From Usitatibacter rugosus (GTDB lineage Bacteria; Pseudomonadota; Gammaproteobacteria; Burkholderiales; Usitatibacteraceae), in assembly GCF_013003965.1 (NCBI RefSeq), contig NZ_CP053069.1:3131419-3195418 (forward strand): a stretch of DNA of 64,000 nucleotides. Reading direction: 5' to 3'. Positions 49,787-57,727 of this stretch are shown piece by piece. Both the position numbers and the translations under genes were made by a program. Every line of letters begins with the position of its first letter. The first letter of the stretch is position 1. Below the pieces are notes generated by a model that did not search any database, was not told the DNA's origin, and was given only the letters and a program-made list of their open reading frames with translations.

Positions 49787-50749
49787 ATGGCCATAACCCA
49801 GCGTCCGCGGTTCGATTCGGTCGATGCGCTCCGCGGCATCACCGTCGCGGCGATGCTCCTCGTCAACAATCCCGGCGACTGGACGCACATCTATGCGCCG
49901 CTGCGACACGCGGCGTGGGACGGCTGCACGCCGACCGATCTCATCTTCCCGTTCTTCCTGTTCGTGGTTGGCGTGTCGATCACGCTCGCCCAGGACGCGC
50001 TCACCGACCGCGCGATCGTGCTGCGCGCGCTTCGCATCGTGGGCCTCGGTCTCGTGCTGCATGCGTTCGCCTATCTCATCCTCGACCAGCCGATGTATCG
50101 CATTCCCGGCGTGCTGCAACGGATCGGGCTGTGCTTCGGTGCGGCCGCCCTGCTCGCGCGCCACACGCGGCCTCTCACTCAGTGGGGAATCATCGGCGCG
50201 ATCCTCCTCGGCTACTGGGCGTGGATGGGCTGGGGCGAACCGTATGCGATCGACGGGCGTCCCGATCCGGAGGGTGTTGCGAGCACGTTCCCCGCCATCG
50301 CGACCACGCTGCTCGGCGTTCGCGCGGCGGAGTGGCTGAGGCGCGGCACGCTGTGGCCCCTCGGCGTCGCGGGCGTGGTGCTCCTGCTCGCGGGCGAAGC
50401 GTGGGCGCAGGCCTTCCCGTTCAACAAGACGCTGTGGACGTCGTCGTACGTGCTGTGGACCGGCGGCTGGGCGATGCTGGCGCTCGCGGTCGTGGACGAG
50501 GCGATCGACAAGCAGCGCTGGCCCGCGATCGGGCGGCGCATGGGCCGAAACGCCATCGCGATCTACGCGGGCGCCTGGCTCATGTCCGTACTCTTCGATG
50601 CCTGGCGCTGGCACGAGCCGCTTTACAAGGCCTTGCTGTGGCTCCCCTCGCCCGAGGCGGCATCGCTTGCCTACGCGGCGCTCTTCACGCTCGCCTGGTG
50701 GATCGTCGCCGTCTGGCTCGACCGGCGCGCGATCTACGTGCGGATCTGA
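49787..50749 (+). CDS. NagX/HGSNAT-like membrane acyltransferase
   Basis: A 320-residue membrane protein (about nine to ten helices) of the heparan-alpha-glucosaminide N-acetyltransferase-like/DUF5009 group. Seen: RFDSVDALRGITVAAMLLVN at the N-terminus, the conserved PTDLIFPFFLFVVGVSI and RIPGVLQRIGLCF, and NKTLWTSSYVLWTGGWAM. It may acetylate a periplasmic sugar using cytosolic acetyl-CoA, but the substrate is unknown. The short upstream gap is filled by three REPs. Confidence 0.88.
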   Translation: MAITQRPRFDSVDALRGITVAAMLLVNNPGDWTHIYAPLRHAAWDGCTPTDLIFPFFLFVVGVSITLAQDALTDRAIVLRALRIVGLGLVLHAFAYLILDQPMYRIPGVLQRIGLCFGAAALLARHTRPLTQWGIIGAILLGYWAWMGWGEPYAIDGRPDPEGVASTFPAIATTLLGVRAAEWLRRGTLWPLGVAGVVLLLAGEAWAQAFPFNKTLWTSSYVLWTGGWAMLALAVVDEAIDKQRWPAIGRRMGRNAIAIYAGAWLMSVLFDAWRWHEPLYKALLWLPSPEAASLAYAALFTLAWWIVAVWLDRRAIYVRI

Positions 50750-51129
50750 GCCTTCGCGGCCGCCTGGCGCTCGAAGCGCTGCTGCGCGGCGAGCACCTCG
50801 CCGGTGTGCGTGTCCGCCCACTCGCGCACGTTGTCCAGCACGCGCACCAGCGAGCGCCCGAGCGGCGTCAAGCTGTACTCCACGCGCGGCGGGACCTCGG
50901 CGTAGATCTTCCGCGAGACGAAGCCGAGGCGCTCCAGGTCGCGCAGCGTCTGCGTGAGGACCTTCTGCGTGATGCCCTGCACGCGCCGGCGCAGCTCGTT
51001 GAAGCGCGTGGTGTCCTCCGTGAGCACACCGAGGATGAGCACGGTCCACTTGTCCGCCACGTGGGCGAGCACCGCCCTCGAGGGGCAGGTGGCGGTCATC
51101 GCGTTGAAGCGCCGGGCGGTCGTGGCCAT
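50734..51129 (-). CDS. HxlR family transcriptional regulator
   Basis: A 131-residue winged-helix regulator. The HxlR pattern is clear: CPSRAVLAHVADKWTVLILG, FNELRRRVQGITQKVLTQTL and the wing VEYSLTPLGRSLV. The CPSRA cysteine suggests thiol or redox sensing as in related regulators. It is divergent from the gstA-like gene, with a 103-base spacer that has direct repeats of CCTAC (near 51150 and 51170) as possible operators. It overlaps the NagX-like gene 3' end by 16 bases. Confidence 0.9.
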   Translation of the reverse strand: MATTARRFNAMTATCPSRAVLAHVADKWTVLILGVLTEDTTRFNELRRRVQGITQKVLTQTLRDLERLGFVSRKIYAEVPPRVEYSLTPLGRSLVRVLDNVREWADTHTGEVLAAQQRFERQAAAKAQIRT

Positions 51130-51232
51130 GGGTAGTATCCTTCTGGAACCTACGTAACGTTTGGGTGCCTACTTTTCAAATGATACCGGGTAATCGTAAG
51201 CTTCCCGCTCGCTCAAGTCACGGAGGATTTTC

Positions 51233-51847
51233 ATGAAGCTGTACTTCTCGCCCGGCGCCTGTTCCCTCTCCCCGCACATCGCGCTTCGCGAAGCGGGCCT
51301 CGATTTCACGCTGCAGAAAGTCGACACCAAGACCAAGCAGCTGGACGGGGGCGGCGACTATCTCGCCCTGAACGGCAAGGGCTACGTGCCGATGCTCGAG
51401 ATGAAGGACGGCGATCGCCTCACCGAAGGCCCGGCGATCGTCCAATACATCGCCGACCTCGCCCCCGCCTCGAAGCTGGCACCCGCGGCCGGAACCAAGG
51501 AGCGCGTGCGCCTGCAGGAGTGGCTCAACTTCATCACGTCCGAGATCCACAAGGGCTTCACGCCGCTCTTCCAGGCCGACACGCCCGAAGACTACAAGCC
51601 GATCGCGCGCGCCAAGCTCTCCAAGCGCTTCGACTGGCTCGCCAAGCAGCTCGAAGGCAAGACCTACCTCACGGGCGACACGTTCACGGTCGCCGACGGG
51701 TATCTCTTCGTGGTGCTGAACTGGACGAAGTTCGTCGGCATCGATCTCACGCCCTGGCCCGCGCTCACCGCTTTCCAGGCGCGCGTCGGCGCACGCCCGA
51801 AGGTGCAGGAAGCGCTGCGCGCCGAAGGCCTCCTCCAGAAAGCCTGA
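51233..51847 (+). CDS. gstA: Beta-class glutathione S-transferase
   Basis: A 204-residue GST of the bacterial beta class. The diagnostic start MKLYFSPGACSLSPHIALRE holds Cys10, and a later histidine lies in EIHKGFTPLF. NGKGYVPMLEM and EGPAIVQYIADL complete the glutathione site, and FTVADGYLFVVLNW is the C-terminal N-cap. GGAGG lies six bases upstream. Divergent from HxlR, which probably regulates it, and followed by a tautomerase gene after two bases. Confidence 0.92.
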   Translation: MKLYFSPGACSLSPHIALREAGLDFTLQKVDTKTKQLDGGGDYLALNGKGYVPMLEMKDGDRLTEGPAIVQYIADLAPASKLAPAAGTKERVRLQEWLNFITSEIHKGFTPLFQADTPEDYKPIARAKLSKRFDWLAKQLEGKTYLTGDTFTVADGYLFVVLNWTKFVGIDLTPWPALTAFQARVGARPKVQEALRAEGLLQKA

Positions 51848-51849
51848 CC

Positions 51850-52230
51850 ATGCCCCTCATCACCGTCACGATGCGGCCCGGCAAATCGGCCGCCTACAAG
51901 ACCCAGGTGCTGGGCGCGGTGCATTCCGCGCTCGTCGCCTCGGGCGTTCCCGACACGGACCGCTTCCATCGCGTGCTGGAGCTGGGGCCCGACGACTTCC
52001 GCTTCGATCCCTCGTACCCGGATCTCGCGAAGCCGCGGAGCGAGGATTTCGTGCTGATCGAGATCCTCCTCTCCGTGGGACGCAGCGTGAAGATCAAGAA
52101 GAAGATCCTCGCCGACCTCATCGCCGGCACCAGCAAGGCGGGGCTGCATCCCGACGACGTGTTCGTGGTCTTCAAGGAAACCACCTGGGAGAACTGGGCC
52201 TTCGGCGGCGGGCGCCAGATCCACGTTTAA
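51850..52230 (+). CDS. Tautomerase superfamily protein
   Basis: A 126-residue protein with Pro1 (after Met removal) in MPLITVTMRPGKSAAYK, the catalytic residue of the 4-oxalocrotonate tautomerase/MIF superfamily. It is of the longer two-domain or MSAD-like type, with DFVLIEILLSVGRSVKIKKK in the second half and an aromatic end (ENWAFGGGRQIHV). Co-transcribed with the GST; probably part of a small detoxification set. Confidence 0.85.
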   Translation: MPLITVTMRPGKSAAYKTQVLGAVHSALVASGVPDTDRFHRVLELGPDDFRFDPSYPDLAKPRSEDFVLIEILLSVGRSVKIKKKILADLIAGTSKAGLHPDDVFVVFKETTWENWAFGGGRQIHV

Positions 52231-52236
52231 GGAATT

Positions 52237-52361
52237 AAGGCGAAAGGCGTCCTCCGCAGATAAACACAGATAAACGCAGATAACAGCACTGCAGGGTCTG
52301 ACCCCCGATTGCGTTCATCTGCGTTGATCTGTGTTTATCTGCGGAGGACGCCTTTTGCCTT
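52237..52361. repeat. Long inverted repeat, 45-bp arms
   Basis: Arms 52237-52281 and 52317-52361 match at 43 of 45 positions. The arm runs AAGGCGAAAGGCGTCCTCC and then GCAGATAAACACAGATAAAC. Within each arm the motif CAGATAAAC is repeated twice. The 35-base loop contains a fragment of the other dispersed palindrome (AGGGTCTGACCCC, 52293-52305). The T/A-rich repeats stand out from the GC-rich background. Confidence 0.9.
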
Positions 52362-52379
52362 TTCTCATACCATGTGGCG

Positions 52380-53129
52380 ATGAGTGAGAACGTGGTGATC
52401 ATCACCGGCGCCAGCCGGGGAATAGGCGCAGCAACCGCCCGGCTGGCCGCCCAGCGCGGCTACGCGGTCTGCGTGAACTACGCGACAAACCGTGACGCCG
52501 CGGATCGCGTGGTAGCGGACATCACGAAGGCCGGAGGCCGTGCCCTCGCGACCCAGGCGAATGTGGCGAACGAAGCCGACGTCATCCGCCTCTTCGACGC
52601 GGCGGCCCAGGCCCTGGGGCCGGTGACGGCCCTCGTGAACAACGCCGGCATCCTCGAGCAGCAGATGCGCCTGGACGAGATGGAGGCCGGCCGCTTCGAG
52701 CGCGTGTTCGCGATCAACATCACCGGCGCCTTCCTGTGCGCCCGCGAAGCCGTGCGCCGCATGTCCACGAAGCATGGCGGCCATGGCGGCACGATCGTCA
52801 ATGTGGGCTCGATGGCCTCGAAGCTGGGCTCTCCGGGCGAATACATCGACTACGCGGCCTCGAAAGGCGCCATCGACAGCCTCACCATCGGCCTGGCCAA
52901 GGAAGTAGCGGAGGAAGGAATTCGCGTGAACGCGGTGCGACCCGGCGTGATCCGCACCGAAATCCACGCATCCGGCGGCGAGGCCGGCCGCGTGGACCGC
53001 GTGGCCAAGTCCGTGCCGATGAAGCGCGGCGGCGAGCCCGAAGAGGTCGCGCACGCCATCCTCTGGCTGCTTTCGTCCGAATCTTCATACAGCACCGGCA
53101 CTTTCATCGACGTTTCCGGCGGGCGTTAA
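52380..53129 (+). CDS. SDR family oxidoreductase (FabG-like)
   Basis: A 249-residue NAD(P)H-dependent reductase. Cofactor loop TGASRGIGAAT (about 10-20), VNNAGILEQQM, catalytic VNVGSMASKLGSPGEYIDYA with the lysine in ASKGAID, and VRPGVIRTEIHASGG. The C-terminal TGTFIDVSGGR ending is typical. ATG 52380 is taken; GTG 52374 is two codons earlier. The substrate is unknown; glucose- or 3-ketoacyl-type carbonyls are possible. Confidence 0.9.
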   Translation: MSENVVIITGASRGIGAATARLAAQRGYAVCVNYATNRDAADRVVADITKAGGRALATQANVANEADVIRLFDAAAQALGPVTALVNNAGILEQQMRLDEMEAGRFERVFAINITGAFLCAREAVRRMSTKHGGHGGTIVNVGSMASKLGSPGEYIDYAASKGAIDSLTIGLAKEVAEEGIRVNAVRPGVIRTEIHASGGEAGRVDRVAKSVPMKRGGEPEEVAHAILWLLSSESSYSTGTFIDVSGGR

Positions 53130-53199
53130 AGAAACGCAAACACGCCGCGCGAATGTAGCGGTAAGATTCGCCCTCGTGCTTTGGGGGAAGCGCATTCAC

Positions 53200-53616
53200 A
53201 TGCCCGTCGGCTATTCCGGAACGCCGCTGTCGAAGAAGCTCGGCATCAAGGCCGGCGGCAACGTGGTCGCGTGGGACGCGCCGCGCAACTACCTGAAACT
53301 GCTCGCTCCCCTGCCCAAGGAGGTGACGCTCGCCTCGCGCCTGGGCCGCGGCACGGACATCCTCCACGTCTTCTGCACCCGCCGCACGACGCTCGATGCG
53401 GCGCTATCCCGTGCGCTCGCCAAGCTGCGCGACGACGCCACGATCTGGGTTTCCTGGCCCAAGAAGGCTTCCAAGGTCGCCACCGACATCACGGAAGACA
53501 CCATCCGCGAGATCGCCCTGCCGCTGGGCCTCGTGGATGTCAAAGTCTGCGCCGTGGACGAGAAGTGGTCCGGGCTCAAGCTCGTGGTGCGCAAGGAAAA
53601 CCGCGCGAAGAAATGA
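53200..53616 (+). CDS. DUF3052 family protein
   Basis: A 138-residue cytoplasmic protein. The DUF3052 opening is recognisable: GYSGTPLSKKLGIKAGGNVV, then LGRGTDILHVFCTRRTTLDA and IWVSWPKKASKVATDITED. Function unknown. It is the first of five close-packed plus-strand genes (DUF3052, YjbR-like, DinB, DUF1697, amidohydrolase). The ATG at 53200 starts directly before the conserved block. Confidence 0.85.
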   Translation: MPVGYSGTPLSKKLGIKAGGNVVAWDAPRNYLKLLAPLPKEVTLASRLGRGTDILHVFCTRRTTLDAALSRALAKLRDDATIWVSWPKKASKVATDITEDTIREIALPLGLVDVKVCAVDEKWSGLKLVVRKENRAKK

Positions 53617-53626
53617 GGAGATCGCC

Positions 53627-53956
53627 ATGGTCACCGTTTCCGTTGCCCGCAAGATCCTGCTCGCCCTCCCCGACACCGAGGAGAAGGCCCACATGGGGCA
53701 CCCGGACTTCCGGGTGAACAACCGCATCTTCGCGAGCCTGGCACCCAGCAAGAACAAGAAGAAGGTCGTCGTGGTGAAGCTCTCGCTCGCCAACCAGACG
53801 GCGGTGATGCAGATCGACCCGGACGCGTATTCCACGAATGGCTGGTCCCGCCACGGCTGGACCACCGTCCACCTGGACAAGATGACGCCGTCGCGCTTCC
53901 GTTCGCTCGCCCAGTCCTCCTGGGCCGAGGTCGCGGCCAAGAAAAGGGCATCGTGA
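53627..53956 (+). CDS. MmcQ/YjbR family protein
   Basis: A 109-residue protein of the MmcQ/YjbR (CyaY-like fold) family, sometimes labelled DNA-binding. Seen: RKILLALPDTEEKAHMGHPD, FRVNNRIFASLAP and SRHGWTTVHLDKM. The ribosome site GAGGAG (53615-53620) is six bases ahead of the ATG. A longer frame upstream lies inside the DUF3052 gene and is rejected. Function uncertain. Confidence 0.85.
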   Translation: MVTVSVARKILLALPDTEEKAHMGHPDFRVNNRIFASLAPSKNKKKVVVVKLSLANQTAVMQIDPDAYSTNGWSRHGWTTVHLDKMTPSRFRSLAQSSWAEVAAKKRAS

Positions 53957-54564
53957 CCGGGCACTCGCTGGCGCAGCACTTCGCCACCGAGGCCTACAAC
54001 AACGCCTGGGCGAACCACCGGCTCCTCAAGGCCTGCCTGCAGCTCACGGACGAGGAGTTCGCCGCCCCGCGCACGAGCTTCTTCCCGTCGCTGAAGGGCA
54101 CGCTGAACCACATCCTCACCGTGGACTGGTATTACCTCGAGATGTTCGAGCGCAGCCACGCGGGCCTTCCGCCACATCCGCAGGCCTGGCGCCATTTCGA
54201 GCCCGAGGAGCCCTTCGCGCGCTGCGTGGATGTCGCCCGCGAGCAACACGCGGCCGACCGGCGCCTGATCTCGTTCTGCGAATCGCTGGACGATGCGAAG
54301 CTGGACGCCGCGATCCTCATGCCGCGGCGGGTGGGCGGCGCGCATCGCGACTACACGCGCCGGATCCTCGCCCACCTCTTCGAGCACCAGATCCACCACC
54401 GCGGCCAGGCGCACGCCATGCTCTCGGGCACCCGCGTGGCCCCACCGCAGCTCGACGAATTCTTCTGCACCGCCGAAGCGCACCTCCGGGCCCCGGATTT
54501 CGCCGAGCTCGGGTTCAGCGAGGCCGCGATCTGGGGCGAGCGCGCGAACCCGCCGGGCGCATGA
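53953..54564 (+). CDS. DinB family protein
   Basis: A 203-residue DinB/YfiT-like four-helix metalloprotein. Metal ligands are likely the histidines in TLNHILTVDWYYLEMF and in LFEHQIHHRGQAHAMLSG. Function unknown; members are often thiol transferases. GTG start overlaps the YjbR-like stop (GTGA), showing translational coupling. Distinct from the DinB-like gene at 24854. Confidence 0.88.
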   Translation: MTGHSLAQHFATEAYNNAWANHRLLKACLQLTDEEFAAPRTSFFPSLKGTLNHILTVDWYYLEMFERSHAGLPPHPQAWRHFEPEEPFARCVDVAREQHAADRRLISFCESLDDAKLDAAILMPRRVGGAHRDYTRRILAHLFEHQIHHRGQAHAMLSGTRVAPPQLDEFFCTAEAHLRAPDFAELGFSEAAIWGERANPPGA

Positions 54565-55106
54565 CGCGGCACGTCGCATTCCTGCGCGCCGTCAACGTGG
54601 GAGGCCGCGGCGTCGTGAAGATGTCCGATCTCGCCAGGCGCCTCACCGCGCTCGGCCTCACCGACGTCTCGACCTTCATCGCGTCGGGCAACGTGATCTT
54701 CACCGCCCAGGGCAAGCCGCTCGAGCTCGCGCAGCGCATCGAAGCCGATCTCCTCGACTGGCTCGGCTACCCGGTGGCGGCGATGGTGCGCACCTGGGCG
54801 GACCTGGAAGCCCTGGTCGCGTCCAATCCGTTCAAGGGCGTCACGCGCCAGCCCGACGCGAAGCTCTACGTCGCCTTCCTGTGGGAGCCGCCGAAGGAAA
54901 AGCCGAAGCTGCCGCGCGTCTCGGAGCGCTCGGGCCTGCGCCTCTTCCGCGTCACCGGCAGCGAGGCGTTCATGGTGGCGGAGCGCCTCGCCGACGGAAA
55001 ATTCGGCGTGCCCAACCTGCCGCTCGAAAAGGAGCTGGGCGTGCCCGCCACCACCCGAAACTGGAATACCATCCTGCGCTTGGTCAACCTGAAGAACCTT
55101 CCGTGA
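54561..55106 (+). CDS. DUF1697 family protein
   Basis: A 181-residue cytoplasmic protein with the DUF1697 pattern: FLRAVNVGGRGVVKMSDLAR, FIASGNVIFTAQGK and the C-terminal TTRNWNTILRLVNL. Function unknown. It overlaps the DinB gene start-to-stop (ATGA) and its own stop overlaps the amidohydrolase GTG start. Confidence 0.9.
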   Translation: MTRHVAFLRAVNVGGRGVVKMSDLARRLTALGLTDVSTFIASGNVIFTAQGKPLELAQRIEADLLDWLGYPVAAMVRTWADLEALVASNPFKGVTRQPDAKLYVAFLWEPPKEKPKLPRVSERSGLRLFRVTGSEAFMVAERLADGKFGVPNLPLEKELGVPATTRNWNTILRLVNLKNLP

Positions 55107-56377
55107 AACGATCCCTGCTCGCCCTCCTCTGCACCGCTGTACTCCCCGTCGCCGCCCAGACCACCGTCCTGCATTGCGGGCAGCTCGCCGACGTGCGCGC
55201 CCAGCGCCTGCTGCGCGAACAATCGATCGTCGTCGAGGGCAAGACCATCGCGCGCGTGGAAGCCGGATACGCCGCGCTGCCCGGTGCGACGGTCGTGGAC
55301 TTGAAGTCGCACACGTGCCTGCCGGGCTGGATCGACCTCCACGTGCACCTCTCGGCGCAGATCAATCCGCGCAGCCAGCTCGAGGGCTACACGTTGAATC
55401 CCGGCGACTACGCGCTGCAGGCGGCGGGCAACGCGGAGAAGACGCTGCTCGCGGGCTTCACCACCGTGCGGGACCTCGGCGGTCCGTACGCGACAGGAGT
55501 CGCGCTTCGCAACGCCGTGCGGGCCGGCACTGTCCGTGGCCCGCGTGTCTACGCCGCCGCGTTCATGACCTCCACCGGAGGACACGGGGATGGTTCCAAC
55601 GGGCTTCGCCGCGACCTGGCGGGCAATCCCGGCCCGGACCAATACATCATCAATGGCGCGGACGACGCCCGCAAAGCCGTGCGCCAGGCCTACAAGGAAG
55701 GCTTCGACCAGATCAAGATCTCCACCACGGGCGGCGTGCTCTCGGTGGCGAAATCCGGAGATGCCCCGCTGCTTGCCGACGATGAGCTCGCGGCGATCGT
55801 GACGACGGCACGCGACTACGGCTTCAAGGTCGCGGCGCACGCGCACGGCGCGGAAGGGTTGAAGCGCGCGGTGCGAGCGGGCGTGCAGACCATCGAGCAC
55901 GGCACCTTCCTCGACGACGAGGGCTTCGCCCTTATGAAGAAGAACGGCACCTGGCTCGTGCCTACCATCAGCGCCGGCAAGTACGTCGCGGAGCGAGCGA
56001 AGGAGCCGGGCTTCTTCCCGGAGATCATCCGCGTGAAGGCCGCCGCGATCGGCCCGCAGATCCAGGAGATGTTCGCCCGCGCCTACAAGGCCGGCGTGAA
56101 GATCGGCTTCGGCACCGACACCGGCGTGAGCCCGCACGGCGACAACGCGAAGGAATTCATCTACATGGTGGAGGCCGGCATGCCCGCGCTGGAGGCCTTC
56201 CGCGCCGCCACGCTCGAGGCCGCCACGATCCTCGGAGCCCAGGAGCAGTTCGGCACGCTCGAACGCGGCAAGCTCGCCGACATCGTCGCCGTGCCGGGCG
56301 ATCCCACGAAGGACATCACCGCCGTCACGCGCGTCGCCTTCGTGATGAAGGAAGGCGTGGCCTACAAAAAGCCTTGA
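55103..56377 (+). CDS. Secreted metal-dependent amidohydrolase
   Basis: A 424-residue amidohydrolase of the imidazolonepropionase/Xaa-Pro-dipeptidase-like branch. Signal peptide about 1-18. Metal ligands: HVH in GWIDLHVHLS, Lys in DQIKISTTGGV, His in VAAHAHGAEG, His in TIEHGTFLDD and Asp in GFGTDTGVSP. The C-terminal GKLADIVAVPGDP completes the fold. It probably cleaves peptides or cyclic amides in the periplasm. GTG start overlaps the DUF1697 stop. Confidence 0.9.
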   Translation: MKRSLLALLCTAVLPVAAQTTVLHCGQLADVRAQRLLREQSIVVEGKTIARVEAGYAALPGATVVDLKSHTCLPGWIDLHVHLSAQINPRSQLEGYTLNPGDYALQAAGNAEKTLLAGFTTVRDLGGPYATGVALRNAVRAGTVRGPRVYAAAFMTSTGGHGDGSNGLRRDLAGNPGPDQYIINGADDARKAVRQAYKEGFDQIKISTTGGVLSVAKSGDAPLLADDELAAIVTTARDYGFKVAAHAHGAEGLKRAVRAGVQTIEHGTFLDDEGFALMKKNGTWLVPTISAGKYVAERAKEPGFFPEIIRVKAAAIGPQIQEMFARAYKAGVKIGFGTDTGVSPHGDNAKEFIYMVEAGMPALEAFRAATLEAATILGAQEQFGTLERGKLADIVAVPGDPTKDITAVTRVAFVMKEGVAYKKP

Positions 56378-56382
56378 GAAAT

Positions 56383-56403
56383 GAATGGGGTCAGACTCCA
56401 TTT
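56383..56403. repeat. REP-like palindrome
   Basis: GAATGGGGTC, A, GACTCCATTT. It forms a 25-bp-arm hairpin with the inverted copy 40 bp away, because the flanking TAGCC / GGCTA also pairs. Confidence 0.9.
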
Positions 56404-56422
56404 AGCCTGCCCTCGTCGGGCT

Positions 56423-56443
56423 AAATGGAGTCTGACCCCATTC
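56423..56443. repeat. REP-like palindrome, inverted
   Basis: AAATGGAGTC, T, GACCCCATTC. Together with the previous copy it fills the gap between two convergent genes. Confidence 0.9.
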
Positions 56444-56450
56444 ATTTCCG

Positions 56451-57671
56451 TCAGGGCAGGATGAGGAACTCGTGCGCCGTGGGGTCGATCACGACCTTGC
56501 CGCGCACCAGGGCATCCGCTCCCAGCACGCCGTCGCGTACCGCGTAGCCGGTCGAGCGCGGCTCGATCGACTGCATCTCTCCGAAGGCCACGCGCGCGCC
56601 TCCCACGAAGAGCGTCGCGTCGCGGTGCACCACGAGATCCACCTTGCGCGAGCTGCCGGCGCCCATGACTTGCGAGGGCACGCGCTCGCCGTCGCCGAGG
56701 CCCATGGCGCGCGCGATGTTTCCGGACAGCGAGGAGTGCGACGCGCCCGTGTCCAGGAACAGCCGCATGGGCAGCCCGTTGGGGGCACGAGCGCGCACGT
56801 AAGGTTCGCCGATCCACGCGAGGTCGCCCGAAGCCCGCCGCGCGCCCGCCGGCTTCTCGAACGTCACGGCCTGCTGCGCGTTGTCGATGGTGGTGCGAAG
56901 GCGCGCCAGCGCATTCCAGCCCAGCATGCCTTCGAAGCCGCTGATCTCGGCGCCGCCCTGCCGGAAGCGCAGCCGCGCCGAGTCGATGATGAGCACCGGA
57001 TGACGCTCGATGCGAATGCCGCCGAGGTCGAGGTCCGCCACCGCGAGCTCGACCAGCACGCCCTCGCCGTGCACATCACGCGCTCCCGTGCGGGCACCCA
57101 GGCGTTTGGCGCCCGCCGCGGCCGCAAGCTCCGAGCCGATCACCGTGAGGCCGGCTCCGGTATCGAGGCCCAGCATCGCGCCGACGCCGTTCACGCGGAT
57201 CGGGATCGCGGGCGTGGGCGCCGCCGTTGAACGGTCAAAGATCGAGCGCGTCGGCTCCGTGTAGGTCCAGCGCTCCGCCTTGCGCGCTTCGAGCAGTGCC
57301 TCGACGAACGAGCGGTCGACGCGGCTCGGAAAGGCTTTCTCCGGAACGGTCGCGCTCTCCTTCGCCACCGCGGAGAGCAACGCGCGAGCGCGAGGCTCGG
57401 CCCCCCGATCGGCGAGCAACTCCGTGAGGCGGCCCTGCGCACTGTCCAGGCGCCCCTCGGCGAGGTCGCGAAGCGAACGCGCGTACTCGCGCTCCGGCTC
57501 CGTCGCGGCCAGGCTCTCCGCGCGTTCGTAGTCGAGCGCGAGCGCGGCATCCCAGAAGCCGGCGTAGGTGCGCGCGAGCGGCGCGGGCGCCGGGGCGACC
57601 TCCAGCGACACGCGCGGCGTGGCGGAGCACCCCGCGAGCAGGCAGACGAAGAGGAGGCGTCGAAGGTCCAC
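56451..57671 (-). CDS. Lipoprotein with two aspartic-protease (retropepsin-like) domains
   Basis: A 406-residue protein with a lipoprotein signal (LLFVCLLAGCSA). A helical TPR-like segment (about 30-130) is followed by two retropepsin-like domains, each with its own active-site motif: GLDTGAGLTVIG and LFLDTGASHSSLSG. The halves would form a pepsin-like bilobal site in one chain. The likely start is GTG 57671, directly before the signal; no clear RBS is seen. Convergent on the amidohydrolase gene. Confidence 0.83.
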   Translation of the reverse strand: MDLRRLLFVCLLAGCSATPRVSLEVAPAPAPLARTYAGFWDAALALDYERAESLAATEPEREYARSLRDLAEGRLDSAQGRLTELLADRGAEPRARALLSAVAKESATVPEKAFPSRVDRSFVEALLEARKAERWTYTEPTRSIFDRSTAAPTPAIPIRVNGVGAMLGLDTGAGLTVIGSELAAAAGAKRLGARTGARDVHGEGVLVELAVADLDLGGIRIERHPVLIIDSARLRFRQGGAEISGFEGMLGWNALARLRTTIDNAQQAVTFEKPAGARRASGDLAWIGEPYVRARAPNGLPMRLFLDTGASHSSLSGNIARAMGLGDGERVPSQVMGAGSSRKVDLVVHRDATLFVGGARVAFGEMQSIEPRSTGYAVRDGVLGADALVRGKVVIDPTAHEFLILP

Positions 57672-57727
57672 GACGAAGCAGGGTATCCGATTTCCACGCG
57701 GTCCCAGGGCCGGACCGGGCGGCCCCG

